Part shown: positions 36,315 through 45,366 of the stretch, piece after piece
Numbering within the stretch: position 1 is the first letter of the stretch
How the letters are laid out: each line of letters starts with the position of its first letter
Assembly: GCA_964489835.1 (NCBI GenBank)
Contig: CAZBBC010000017.1
Coordinates: 1 to 54,974 of the forward strand
DNA: 54,974 nt
Direction of reading: 5' to 3'
Source: CAZBBC01 sp964489835
Lineage (GTDB): Bacteria > Calditrichota > Calditrichia > JAJRVZ01
Position numbers and translations under genes: made by a program
The notes under the pieces: model-generated
What the model was told of the DNA's origin: nothing
Databases searched by the model: none
What the model saw: the letters and a program-made list of their open reading frames with translations, nothing else

Positions 36315-37328
36315 TTAACAAATTCGCGGTAATTGCTCTCCGGCAAGCATATCGATCATTCGCTGCCCACCGATCATTGTTTCCATATATACTTTGCCCC
36401 TGGGCTCGTTGATAACCTCACCAATCACACAAGCATTCTGACCATATTCATGCCCATGCATTATTTGGAGTAGTTTTTCAACCCGGGTGGCAGGTGTAAA
36501 AATAATTACTTTTCCCTCATTCGCGATGTATAGGGGATCCAGTCCAAGAATTTCGCAAACCGCATGCACCTGTTGCGATATCGGCAATGCTTTTTCATAA
36601 AGTTTGATTCCTATTTGTGACTGCCCGGCGATTTCATTTAATGTTGTCGCCACTCCTCCCCTGGTTGGATCGCGCATGACGTGTACATCCGGTATTTTAT
36701 CTAATATCTCCCTAACCAGGTGATTCAGGGGTGCTGCATCCGTCTGCAGATCCATATCGAGTTCCAATCCTTCACGCGCACTCATTACAGAAACCCCATG
36801 ATCTGCAATACTTCCATTTAGCACTATTTGATCTCCTACGCGGGCATTGTGACCGGACAGATTGATACCATTGATTGGACTTCCGACACCGGCAGTATTG
36901 ATGAATATCTTATCGGCAGCGCCTTTTGGTACCACCTTGGTATCACCGGTAACAAGTTGTACCTTCGCCTCTGCAGCTGCTTCTGCCATCGATTCTAATA
37001 TTCTTTTCAGGTCGGTAAACAGAAAACCTTCTTCAATGATAAAACCGGCACTCAAATACAAAGGAATTGCTCCCATCATGGCGACATCATTCACTGTTCC
37101 ACAGATCGCCAGCTTACCAATATCTCCTCCCGGGAAAAAAATAGGATCGACAACATACGTGTCCGTTGAAAAGACAAGGGATTCACCGGGAAAATCTAAT
37201 CGGGCGGCATCATTCAATTTTGCCAGCTCTTCATTTTTAAAATATGTCAAAAAAACATCAGAAAGCAGCTGATGAGAAAGTTTTCCGCCGCTTCCGTGAC
37301 CAAGCAATATTCTATCCTGATTTTTCAT
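36315..37328 (-). CDS. hypE: Hydrogenase maturation protein HypE
   Basis: A 337-residue PurM/AIR-synthase-like enzyme that dehydrates the carbamoylated C-terminal Cys to thiocyanate, the source of CN ligands for [NiFe]-hydrogenase. LGHGSGGKLS begins the fold and the protein ends in PRIC, the catalytic Cys tail. The ATG at 37328, with GGA about nine bases upstream, is preferred over one six codons earlier. Last gene of the hyp cluster, it is separated from hypD by about 400 bases of repeats. Similar folds (SelD, ThiL) are excluded by the PRIC end and the context. Confidence 0.95.
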   Translation of the reverse strand: MKNQDRILLGHGSGGKLSHQLLSDVFLTYFKNEELAKLNDAARLDFPGESLVFSTDTYVVDPIFFPGGDIGKLAICGTVNDVAMMGAIPLYLSAGFIIEEGFLFTDLKRILESMAEAAAEAKVQLVTGDTKVVPKGAADKIFINTAGVGSPINGINLSGHNARVGDQIVLNGSIADHGVSVMSAREGLELDMDLQTDAAPLNHLVREILDKIPDVHVMRDPTRGGVATTLNEIAGQSQIGIKLYEKALPISQQVHAVCEILGLDPLYIANEGKVIIFTPATRVEKLLQIMHGHEYGQNACVIGEVINEPRGKVYMETMIGGQRMIDMLAGEQLPRIC

Positions 37329-37370
37329 TGATATTTTTCCAATCAAAATTTTTACTAACCTGGATAATTC

Positions 37371-37560
37371 ATTTCTCGCAGCGCCGCAGCGATGCTGCTA
37401 TTTATTAATAATTATTTTAGTTTTAATCCGTGTTAATCCGTGTCAGTCTGCGCCTGATCCGGCTTCGACGGATAATCCGTGGACTTCTTTTTCGGATTGC
37501 AGCAATAGGCTACGTTATGCTATTACAAACAAAAACTTTGTTATTTTAACAAAGTTTTTA
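37371..37560. repeat. ATCCGTG-family repeat, copy 2
   Basis: It contains CTCGCAGCGCCGCAGCGAT, TTTTAATCCGTGTTAATCCG and GGATAATCCGTGGACTTC, followed by GGATTGCAGCAATAGGCT and AAAACTTTGTTATTTTAAC. About 58 bases (37455-37512) nearly match the end of the copy at 45601-45975. Located between hypE and hypD. Confidence 0.78.
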
Positions 37561-37563
37561 AAA

Positions 37564-37697
37564 GACAAATAACAAATCACAAATATCAAATAAATTCCAA
37601 ATCACAATTCAAGAAATTCAATCGTTTATATTTCGGTCATTAGTATTTTGAGAATTGATTATTATTTGGATTTTGTAATTTGTCATTTGATATTTGA
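37564..37697. repeat. CAAAT-rich imperfect inverted repeat
   Basis: Left arm (37564-37611) is a run of CAAATAACAAAT/CAAATATCAAAT units; right arm (37651-37697) is the inverse, with GGATTTTGTAATTTGTCATTTG-type units. A relative of the left arm is at 38934-38988. Non-coding and AT-rich, it fills the rest of the 405-base hypD-hypE gap. A decayed MITE-like element is possible. Confidence 0.6.
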
Positions 37698-37733
37698 TTG
37701 CAGCATCGCTGCGGTATAAATAAGTCAGGCTAA

Positions 37734-38825
37734 TTATAATTGTTCATATTTATATGATGCCGCACAACTACCTTCTGATGAAACCATACAAGCACCCACG
37801 GGATCTTCGGGTGTACATTTAGTCCCAAAGAGGGAGCATTCCTTCGGAACGGCGATTCCCTGCATAACCTCACCGCAGATGCATCCTGAAGCTTCCTGTG
37901 TTGGCTCGACCTCCACATGGAATTTATTATCTGCATTATACAAGCCGTATTTATCTCTGATTTTCAAGCCACTATCAGGAATCGTTCCGATACCTCTCCA
38001 TTCAGCATGGCATACTTCAAATACCTCAGACATCATATTCAATGCATAGATATTGCCTTCGGCGGTTGTTACCCGTGAATATTGAATTTGAACCGTGGGA
38101 TTCTTTGAATAAATCTGTTCAACGAGCATATCAATGGCCTCCAGCACATCAAGCGGCTCAAATCCTGCGATAACACAGGCCATGCGATACTTTTCAGCAA
38201 GAAATACATATGGTTGCGAACCGATAATCGTGCTCACATGGGCGGGGCAGATAAATCCCTGCAAATCAACCTTTTTACCACTAGCAATTGCCTCCATCGG
38301 TTTAGGCATGGTTTTATGAGCACAAATTACACTATAATTTTTCAATCCTAATTTTTTCGCTTGTAAAATGGAAGCGGCAATGGTGGGTGCAGTTGTTTCA
38401 AAACCAACCCCAAGAAAGATCACTTGCTTATCCGGTTGTTTCTCTGCAATCGATATTGCATCCAGTGTCGAATACACAATTCTGATATCCGAACCGGTTG
38501 ATCGTTCTTTTTCGAGCGAGCTCGTGGATCCCGGAACCCGCATCATATCGCCAAAGGTAGTGATGATTACTTCCGGTAATCGGGCGAGAGCAATCGCTTT
38601 ATCCAGATAATTATTAGCGGTAACACATACCGGACAACCAGGTCCGGAGATCAATTTTACATTTTCAGGCAATAACTGTCTGATACCGTAACGGGCAATA
38701 GCCATCGTATGCGATCCGCAAACCTCCATTAGTTTTATCGCAGGCATATCCCGTGTTTTTTCGGCAATACGCTTTGTCAGTGCTTTTGCAACCTGTGGAT
38801 CCCGAAACTCATCCAGATACTTCAT
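37734..38825 (-). CDS. hypD: Hydrogenase maturation protein HypD
   Basis: A 363-residue 4Fe-4S protein that, with HypC, assembles the Fe(CN)2CO unit. Key blocks are MEVCGSHTMAIARYG, ISGPGCPVCVT, GVGFETTAPT and GFEPLDVLEA. The C-terminal Cys set, in CICGEVMQG, KECSLFGTKC and GACMVSSEGSC, ligates the cluster. The start is ATG 38825: GAGGA lies about ten bases upstream and family members begin KYLDEFRDP; the ATG 19 codons earlier has no site. Repeats flank it on both sides. Confidence 0.95.
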   Translation of the reverse strand: MKYLDEFRDPQVAKALTKRIAEKTRDMPAIKLMEVCGSHTMAIARYGIRQLLPENVKLISGPGCPVCVTANNYLDKAIALARLPEVIITTFGDMMRVPGSTSSLEKERSTGSDIRIVYSTLDAISIAEKQPDKQVIFLGVGFETTAPTIAASILQAKKLGLKNYSVICAHKTMPKPMEAIASGKKVDLQGFICPAHVSTIIGSQPYVFLAEKYRMACVIAGFEPLDVLEAIDMLVEQIYSKNPTVQIQYSRVTTAEGNIYALNMMSEVFEVCHAEWRGIGTIPDSGLKIRDKYGLYNADNKFHVEVEPTQEASGCICGEVMQGIAVPKECSLFGTKCTPEDPVGACMVSSEGSCAASYKYEQL

Positions 38826-39139
38826 GAAATGCTGATCCTCTTCATTGTCAGGACATGTAAACCATGTCCCTATAGTTGCCATATTATGTATTTACCGGGT
38901 GGGCACGGCATGCCGTGTCCCTAGTTTAGGGAAATTCCAAATCCAAAACACCAAATCCCAAATAAATCCCAATTACCAATTACAAATTCTCCCGATAAAT
39001 AATATCGTCCTCGGGACGATTTACCGGGACTAAATCATCCAAGATTTAGCAAATTCCTAATTCTGAAATCCTGAAAGATTTTATCTCGATCACGCCGCGT
39101 CCCTACAAACTCTTCTCTTTTCGCTCTTCGCTCCACGCG
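38826..39139. other. 314-base intergenic region between hypF and hypD, filled with palindromes
   Basis: No gene seen. It holds a near-perfect palindrome GGGCACGGCA-TGCCGTGTCCC (38901-38921), a CAAAT/CCAAT-rich tract (38934-38988), an inverted repeat CCCGATAAAT...CGTCC / GGACGATTTACCGGG (38991-39028) and a small hairpin TAAATC-N6-GATTTA (39031-39048). 39049-39139 shows nothing recognisable. Confidence 0.65.
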
Positions 39140-41422
39140 CTACGCATTTTGTCCACAATTATGCATGCCCCAGTAAGCCTGGCCGAGAGAAATACCACCA
39201 TCATTTACGGGTACCTCTTTGTTAGTGAATACACGAAAGCCTCTTTCATCCAATTGCTGATATAAACCGGTAAGCAATCGTATATTTTGAAAACAACCAC
39301 CGCTTAAAGCGATGAGATCTGTACCTTTCTGTTCTCTAAGAATATCCACTACCCGAATAAAAACATCAATCAGCGCGTCATGGAAGGCCCGGCTGATGCT
39401 AGCTAATGATTTACCGTCTATTTTATATTTAACGATATTATGTAAGATTTCATTCGGATTGAGTATCCAGTGGTCATTTTCAAGGGCAATATTGATCTTC
39501 CCGATATCCAGAAAATCTGATGCCGTTTTTTCTGCGATAGACTCGAGAATAACCGCTGCCTGTCCTTCATAAGCAACGATTGTGCGCAGTTCCAGAATTG
39601 CTGCAACAGCATCGAACAGACGACCGCAACTCGATGTCATGGGTGCGTTTAATCCTTTTTCGATCATTTGTTCGATGATTTTAATTGGAAACGGTTTCTC
39701 ACCAAATAATGATACGGCGAGGTCACTACCATTATCAAAATATTTCAACAAATATGAAACAGCCATGCGCCAGGGTTCGAGAATAGCTTTCCCACCGCCA
39801 GGCATCGGAAGGTAGTCGAAATAGGCTAATCGTTGGTATGAATGCAGGTTACAGAGGAGAACCTCCCCGCCCCAGATAGCCCGGTCCTCACCGAAACCGG
39901 CGCCGTCCAACGCAATCCCGATAATCTCTTTTTCAATCCCGTATTCTGCCATCACACTCAGAATATGAGCATAATGGTGTTGAATGGATCTATGGGGAAC
40001 GGTCGCCTCCTCTTCGACCCATTTAGTAGACACATATTCGGGATGAAGATCATGAACAATATATTCCGGCTTCACTTCAAAAAGTGTCTGCAAATGATCA
40101 ATGGTCTGTTTAAAAACATGGAGGGTCTGCAAATTTTCCAAATCGCCGATATGCTGGCTAAGGAATGCGAAATTTTCCCGCGTTAAACATACCGTATTTT
40201 TAAGATGTCCGCCAACAGCCAAAACAGATGTTCCTTTCTTAGACAATATGACAGGTCTGGGGCTATAACCGCGTGAGCGACGCATAAAGAAAGGCTTGTT
40301 ATTAAAGATATGCATGACAGAATCATCACATCGAATGTAGATATCACGATTATGAAGAAGATAGCAATCGGCAATATTATTCATTCTGGTGAGGCACTCT
40401 TCATCCCGAAAACAAATGGGCTCTTCTGATATATTAGCACTGGTCATTACCAAAACATCCAGATTCCCTTGTCGGAAGATCAGTTCGTGCAATGGAGAAT
40501 AGGGCAGCATGATTCCGAAGTAATCATTATCCGGAGCAATTTCTTTCGCGATTCCATTGTTATCTCTTTTTTTACACAAAACAATCGGCCGGTGTAAATT
40601 CGATAACTGAACAATAGTCTCATCATTCAAAAAAGCAATAGTAGAAATCGTTGGGATATCTTTTACCATTAAAGCTAATGGCTTTTCAAAACGATGTTTT
40701 CTCTCACGTAACATTTTAATAGCTGCCTGGTTTCGGGCATCGGCTGCCAGATGAAACCCTCCAATACCCTTTATAGCGGCAATCTGACCTGCTTCCAATG
40801 CTCTTAGCAGCAATTCCAAAGAATTTTCAGATGTTTCCAGGTGGTCTTTTCCGATAAATTTCAGGGTGGGACCACAGACCGGACAGGCATTAGGCTGCGC
40901 ATGAAACCGACGATCCATCGGATCATCATATTCCGTTTGACAACGCCGGCACATGGAAAATCCGTTCATTGACGTCTTCGGACGATCATAGGGTATATCT
41001 GAGATTATTGTATATCTTGGACCGCAATTCGTACAGTTGATGAACGGATATAAATAACGCCGGTCTGTGGGATCAAGCATTTCCTGAAGACAATCATCGC
41101 AGGTAGCAATATCTGGAGAGATGAGCGTATTTTTTTGCTGCCGGGACTCACTTTTTGTAATATGGAATCCAGGTACCCCAGTCGGAGGGATATCGGTAAC
41201 TTTTTTGTTTAAAATCTGCGCAAGAGGGGGTGGTTGGTTCGAAAGTATTTCTATAAACTGTTTGGCAGAGTTCTCATCTCCCTCAATCTCTATAGAAACA
41301 CCATCTGAATTATTTTTTACAAAACCATTCAGATGCAGACGCTTTGATAAACGATAAACATATGGCCGGAATCCTACACCTTGCACAATCCCGGAGACTT
41401 CAATCAATAATCTCTTCAGCAT
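39140..41422 (-). CDS. hypF: Carbamoyltransferase HypF
   Basis: A 760-residue HypF, full length. It has an N-terminal acylphosphatase domain (GIVQGVGFRPYVYRLS, 10-25), two zinc-finger repeats (CDDCLQEM with NCTNCGPRYT, then CRRCQTEY with CPVCGP), a YrdC-like domain (GGFHLAADA, RKHRFEKPLA) and a Kae1-like C-terminal domain (HDLHPEY, HHYAHILS, LSGGCFQN). It makes carbamoyl-AMP and loads the HypE Cys. It starts eight bases after hypC. Confidence 0.96.
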   Translation of the reverse strand: MLKRLLIEVSGIVQGVGFRPYVYRLSKRLHLNGFVKNNSDGVSIEIEGDENSAKQFIEILSNQPPPLAQILNKKVTDIPPTGVPGFHITKSESRQQKNTLISPDIATCDDCLQEMLDPTDRRYLYPFINCTNCGPRYTIISDIPYDRPKTSMNGFSMCRRCQTEYDDPMDRRFHAQPNACPVCGPTLKFIGKDHLETSENSLELLLRALEAGQIAAIKGIGGFHLAADARNQAAIKMLRERKHRFEKPLALMVKDIPTISTIAFLNDETIVQLSNLHRPIVLCKKRDNNGIAKEIAPDNDYFGIMLPYSPLHELIFRQGNLDVLVMTSANISEEPICFRDEECLTRMNNIADCYLLHNRDIYIRCDDSVMHIFNNKPFFMRRSRGYSPRPVILSKKGTSVLAVGGHLKNTVCLTRENFAFLSQHIGDLENLQTLHVFKQTIDHLQTLFEVKPEYIVHDLHPEYVSTKWVEEEATVPHRSIQHHYAHILSVMAEYGIEKEIIGIALDGAGFGEDRAIWGGEVLLCNLHSYQRLAYFDYLPMPGGGKAILEPWRMAVSYLLKYFDNGSDLAVSLFGEKPFPIKIIEQMIEKGLNAPMTSSCGRLFDAVAAILELRTIVAYEGQAAVILESIAEKTASDFLDIGKINIALENDHWILNPNEILHNIVKYKIDGKSLASISRAFHDALIDVFIRVVDILREQKGTDLIALSGGCFQNIRLLTGLYQQLDERGFRVFTNKEVPVNDGGISLGQAYWGMHNCGQNA

Positions 41423-41430
41423 CCATAAAA

Positions 41431-41658
41431 TCAGCTTTCTATATCGAGATCGGCCATTTCTCTGAACAGATCGAGCGTTTTCTGTGCTTCTTCTTCATTC
41501 AATCTTTGTATGGCAAAGCCGGCATGAACAATGACATAATCCCCTACTTTTGCTTCGGGGAGCATCATGAAACTTACTTCTTTCTTTACTCCTGCCATTT
41601 CAGTCATACCTATCGCATCTTTGCGGGAGATAACCTTCATAGGAACAGCCAGACACAT
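41431..41658 (-). CDS. hypC: Hydrogenase assembly chaperone HypC
   Basis: A 75-residue HypC/HupF/HypC chaperone. It begins MCLAVPMKVIS, with the essential Cys2 that binds the Fe(CN)2CO intermediate with HypD. AKVGDYVIVHAGFAIQRLNEEEA is the family core. It begins 23 bases after the OmpA-family gene and lies directly before hypF. Confidence 0.97.
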   Translation of the reverse strand: MCLAVPMKVISRKDAIGMTEMAGVKKEVSFMMLPEAKVGDYVIVHAGFAIQRLNEEEAQKTLDLFREMADLDIES

Positions 41659-41681
41659 TCTTACACCTTCGTTGTTATTTA

Positions 41682-43091
41682 TTAATCGGTCAGATCGATG
41701 ACAATATCTATGCGTCGATTAAGTGCCCGTCCCTCATTGGTTTTATTGGAGGCAACGGGTTTTGCGGAACCATAACCGACAGACGTTATTTGCTCACGGT
41801 TGATGCCCATATTAGCGATAATATATTCCCGGACCGCTGACGCCCGGTCTTCGGAAAGACGTTTATTGGCAGCTGCATTACCCTGGCTATCCGTATGGCC
41901 TTCCAGAAGTACATGTTTTTCAGGAAATATTTTTAAAGACTCCTGAACTTTTGAAAGCAAAGAAAAATATTCCGGCTGTATTATCGCTTTCCCGGTCGGA
42001 AATGTTAAACCATGAAGATGAATAACCAGATTATCGCCATCAAATACAACTTTTGCCTCTCTTGGGCTGAAATTGGATTTAACTTTTGCAATCTTCGCTT
42101 CAATTTCTTCTTTTTTTGCCAGTTCTGTTGAGGAAGTAATGGCTTCTTCTCTTACCACATTATATTTTTCCTGCAGGCTGGTTATTTCGGTTTCCAACTG
42201 CTTATTTTCCGCCTGAAGATCACTAATTTTTGATTTGATCGAGGCAATGGCATCATCCAGACCTTTATCATATCGGTGCTTTTCATCAAATTGTGCGGCA
42301 AAACCGGACAAAATATCTTCAGACTGCAGTAAGATCTTTTCCCAATTTCGTTCATCATTTTGGAGACTTTCAATCTGTTGCGTTAAATAGAGGGAATGTC
42401 TGGCCTGATATTCACATTCATCGGCTATTTTGGTTGCCTCTTCCTTAGCATAGCGGTTATTAGTCAGCAAATCTTCTCCTTGACTGAGCAAATCCTGGGC
42501 ATATTGATAGGTTCCCGGCGAATATTCTCCACATCTGGCTTCTGTCGCCTCGCTTACCAGCTGTCGCGCATTTCCAAGTATTTTATCTTTAATCGCTTTC
42601 AACTCTGCCTGGCGAAAAAACTCTTCGGAATCGCTTCCTACATCTCTGGCACTTTCCAAATCACCATCTTCCACTTCTCCCGCCGCATCATTAAACTTTT
42701 CTTCACCCTCCTTAAATAATTCCGGTGCATAATTATCAGCTTCGGATTTTAAGGCGTCATAGCGGGCTTTCATCGCGTCCTTCAGGGTTATTTTTCCAAG
42801 ATTCACTGCTTCCATAGCCCGACTACAGAATTTCTGTGCCTCTGTCAGTTTTTGCCGGATATCACGGGTACTTTCATTATTAATATAATAATCATTCGCT
42901 TCCTTAAAACTGGCAACCGCATTTTTAAAAGATTCCGGTGCTAATAATTCTGCGCCTTGTTCACGAGCTTCATCAATCATTTTTTGTACGTCACCGAAAA
43001 TACTATCCTTTGCCGTTTGGGCACTGCTAAAAGGTACAAGTATGAACAGGATTAAAAGCATTACTGAAAAAACCAATCGATTAACACTCAT
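41682..43091 (-). CDS. OmpA-family outer-membrane/periplasmic protein with DUF4398-like N-region
   Basis: A 469-residue protein with a signal peptide (about 1-24, ending SSAQ), a helical Ala/Glu-rich region of DUF4398-like repeats (about 30-210), a coiled coil (about 215-315) and a C-terminal OmpA peptidoglycan-binding domain (about 330-467). The OmpA core has FPTGKAII, EGHTDSQGN, RLSEDRASAVREY and SVGYGSAKPVA. The second ATG of a tandem pair (43091) is chosen because GGAG is five bases upstream. It lies between hypB and hypC, 23 bases before hypC, but has no known part in hydrogenase maturation. It probably links the outer membrane to peptidoglycan. Confidence 0.85.
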   Translation of the reverse strand: MSVNRLVFSVMLLILFILVPFSSAQTAKDSIFGDVQKMIDEAREQGAELLAPESFKNAVASFKEANDYYINNESTRDIRQKLTEAQKFCSRAMEAVNLGKITLKDAMKARYDALKSEADNYAPELFKEGEEKFNDAAGEVEDGDLESARDVGSDSEEFFRQAELKAIKDKILGNARQLVSEATEARCGEYSPGTYQYAQDLLSQGEDLLTNNRYAKEEATKIADECEYQARHSLYLTQQIESLQNDERNWEKILLQSEDILSGFAAQFDEKHRYDKGLDDAIASIKSKISDLQAENKQLETEITSLQEKYNVVREEAITSSTELAKKEEIEAKIAKVKSNFSPREAKVVFDGDNLVIHLHGLTFPTGKAIIQPEYFSLLSKVQESLKIFPEKHVLLEGHTDSQGNAAANKRLSEDRASAVREYIIANMGINREQITSVGYGSAKPVASNKTNEGRALNRRIDIVIDLTD

Positions 43092-43226
43092 CATGACTCC
43101 ATAGTTTTTATATTTTTTATTATTCGGGAAAGATATCAAATTTTCAGTTTAAATAAAAGATATATTTACACTGTACCTGTTATACGACATTTAGAAATCA
43201 ATTATACCGACCGGGTGATACCGGAA

Positions 43227-43889
43227 TTATTTAATCGTGTAGGAACTTAATTTGCCCTTTATCCAATCAATCCAGGCATCAAATCCTTGTCCGGATTTAC
43301 AGGACAATTCAATTATATGCAAATTCGGATTTATCGTAAGGGCATGTTTTCGGACTTTTTGCATGTCAAAATCCACGTAATCAAGTAAATCGATCTTATT
43401 TATAATCATCAAATCTGAGACACGGAACATGGCAGGATATTTCGCCGGTTTATCATCTCCTTCCGTCGTGCTGACCATTACAATTTTATGGGCTTCCCCG
43501 AGGTCATAGCTCGCCGGACATACCAGATTACCAACATTCTCGATGATCAGAAGATCCAGAGAGGAAAGCGTGAAATTAGCCAAGGCATTTTGTACCAGTT
43601 TTGCTTCCAGATGGCAACCACCATTCGTAACAATCTGAACCACCGGAACATCATACCGGGCGATCCGTTGGGCGTCGTTATCCGTCTGGACATCTCCTTC
43701 GACCACACCAATTTTAATCGTGTGATTCAATCTTTCCAGTGTTTTTTCGAGCAGAGTGGTTTTCCCGGATCCGGGGGAACTAAGAAGATTAACAGTAAAA
43801 ATTCTATGATCTTTAAATATTTGCCTGTTTTCTGCGGCAAGTTCATCATTTTTTTTTAATATTTTTCGTTCGACAGTGACGATCGACAT
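43227..43889 (-). CDS. hypB: Hydrogenase maturation GTPase HypB
   Basis: A 220-residue SIMIBI GTPase for Ni insertion. The P-loop is SSPGSGKTTLLEKT (37-50); further motifs are EGDVQTDNDAQRI, TNGGCHLEA (metal-binding Cys-His), ENVGNLVCPASYDLGE and NKIDLLDYV. The N-terminal His-rich Ni store and CxxCGC motif of some HypB proteins are absent. Its ATG follows the hypA stop directly. Confidence 0.96.
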   Translation of the reverse strand: MSIVTVERKILKKNDELAAENRQIFKDHRIFTVNLLSSPGSGKTTLLEKTLERLNHTIKIGVVEGDVQTDNDAQRIARYDVPVVQIVTNGGCHLEAKLVQNALANFTLSSLDLLIIENVGNLVCPASYDLGEAHKIVMVSTTEGDDKPAKYPAMFRVSDLMIINKIDLLDYVDFDMQKVRKHALTINPNLHIIELSCKSGQGFDAWIDWIKGKLSSYTIK

Positions 43890-44231
43890 TTATTCTACCT
43901 CCAGATGACTAATTCTTAATTCCTGACCACGCGTGACCGTGACATTTGTTGACTGACAGGCGGAGCATATAAAATTGAAATCTTTTATTTTAAAGGTATG
44001 ATTACATTGGGAACAAACAGCGGTCAGAGGCAAAATATTGATGATAATTTTGGAATTCATATATGGTGTATTCTCTACCAGGACATCATAGCAGAAAGAC
44101 AATGATTCAGGGACGACAGCGACCAGTTCACCGATCTCCACTGCCACTTCAAGCAGTTTTACATTATCCTCTTTGGCCATATACTCATCAACGATATCCA
44201 GAATGCTCTGTGCGATGGACATCTCATGCAT
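43890..44231 (-). CDS. hypA: Hydrogenase nickel chaperone HypA
   Basis: A 113-residue Ni/Zn protein. MHEMSIAQSILDIV carries the N-terminal Ni-binding His2, and the zinc loop is CSQCNH...CSACQS (CxxC-x-CxxC). The start is placed at ATG 44231 because Ni binding needs the MHE N-terminus; six codons precede it in frame. It begins one base after the MurF-like gene and abuts hypB. Confidence 0.96.
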   Translation of the reverse strand: MHEMSIAQSILDIVDEYMAKEDNVKLLEVAVEIGELVAVVPESLSFCYDVLVENTPYMNSKIIINILPLTAVCSQCNHTFKIKDFNFICSACQSTNVTVTRGQELRISHLEVE

Positions 44232-44232
44232 T

Positions 44233-45366
44233 TTATTCTTTTTTCCCAAGATAATTTAAAATGCGTCGCTGAGCTACTTGTCCAATCCCCTGAACGGTAA
44301 TTGCCGCTTTGTTGGTGAGCACCTGGTCAAGTGTACTCAAAATCTGATCAATTGAGTTGCAATTAAAAACCGATTTTTCTTTGTTACGGATTAACGAGAA
44401 GCCACGACCGATATATTCTGCATAATAGCCGACAGTGATGAGACAATCGATGGGCAGAGCCGAAAGAAAATATCCCATATTGAGGTGATTCTCTTCAACA
44501 TTTGGACCGGATTCTGTCATATCACCCAGAATATATATCAATTTATCCGTGTATGGTTTAAAACCAATCATTGCCCTTGCGGCTTTAGCAATTGATCGAT
44601 TGGTAGCTTCATAACTTTCATCGATCAGATAAAATCCATTAAGTTTATATAATTTCCCTCGCCCCGCTGGTAACTCGTATTCATTTTGAAATATATCTAA
44701 AATTGTATCGAGAGGAAAATCCATGCTCACAAGAGCAGCCGTGGCACTAAGAAAATTGTAAACATCGCTGATACTGTAAACCGGAATTACAATTTTAAAC
44801 TGATTGTTTAGCAACAGGGAGGTGCCACCCGGTCCCTGCTGTTCAATCTCGGAAGCATAATATTCTGCCGTCTGGCTCAATCCGAATTTGAGAATATTTT
44901 TCGTAGAGATATAATTACCCAGTGCAGAACTTAATTCATCATCTTTATTTAAAATCGCCGTCCCATCCCGGGCCAGGTACTTAACAACTTCTGACCGTTG
45001 TAAAGCAATATCTTCCATGCCACCGATGTACGAGAGATGAGCATCACCAATATTAGTGACCAGTCCGATATTGGGTTTGATCAAGCGCAAAATTTCTGCA
45101 TAATTCTGCCCACGATGAAAATCAAATTCGAAAATAGCGTAATCATAATCGCTTGAGAGCTTTTGCAGGGTGCTGAGATTATTATCCCAATTCCCATGTC
45201 CATTAGGGTTCTTGAGCACCTTTCCTTTTTTTTCAAGAACCGTTTTGATCATCTCTATGGTTGTTGTCTTACCAACATTTCCGGTAACACCGATAACAGG
45301 TGATCTGAATTTTCTACGGATACTGAGCAGATTTTTGCGTTCTTCTAAGCTGAGTCTACGTGGCAT
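44233..45366 (-). CDS. MurF-like Mur ligase family protein lacking the MurF N-terminal domain
   Basis: A 377-residue Mur-ligase-type ATPase. The P-loop is GVTGNVGKTTT (26-36). Mur central-domain blocks follow: NGHGNWDNNLSTL, FEFDFHRGQ (E80), LVTNIGDAHLSYIGG and AILNKDD. LIDESYEATNRSI (248-259) matches the MurF DESYNANP motif, and ILGDMTESG the C-terminal domain. The UDP-MurNAc-tripeptide-binding N-domain of MurF (about 90 residues) is absent. Where MurF has the carbamylated Lys (AKGE), this protein has Arg (LQRSEV, R124), if my alignment by eye is right. It is the first gene before hypA, one base apart. It is unlikely to be the housekeeping MurF; the substrate is unknown, and a CapB/MurT-like amide ligase is an alternative. 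Confidence 0.8.
   Translation of the reverse strand: MPRRLSLEERKNLLSIRRKFRSPVIGVTGNVGKTTTIEMIKTVLEKKGKVLKNPNGHGNWDNNLSTLQKLSSDYDYAIFEFDFHRGQNYAEILRLIKPNIGLVTNIGDAHLSYIGGMEDIALQRSEVVKYLARDGTAILNKDDELSSALGNYISTKNILKFGLSQTAEYYASEIEQQGPGGTSLLLNNQFKIVIPVYSISDVYNFLSATAALVSMDFPLDTILDIFQNEYELPAGRGKLYKLNGFYLIDESYEATNRSIAKAARAMIGFKPYTDKLIYILGDMTESGPNVEENHLNMGYFLSALPIDCLITVGYYAEYIGRGFSLIRNKEKSVFNCNSIDQILSTLDQVLTNKAAITVQGIGQVAQRRILNYLGKKE

Noticed and set aside
36315..37328. HypE as SelD (selenophosphate synthetase), because selA and selB are present
   Set aside because: The C-terminal PRIC, the position in the hyp cluster and the absence of the SelD Cys/Sec-Gly N-terminal motif identify HypE.
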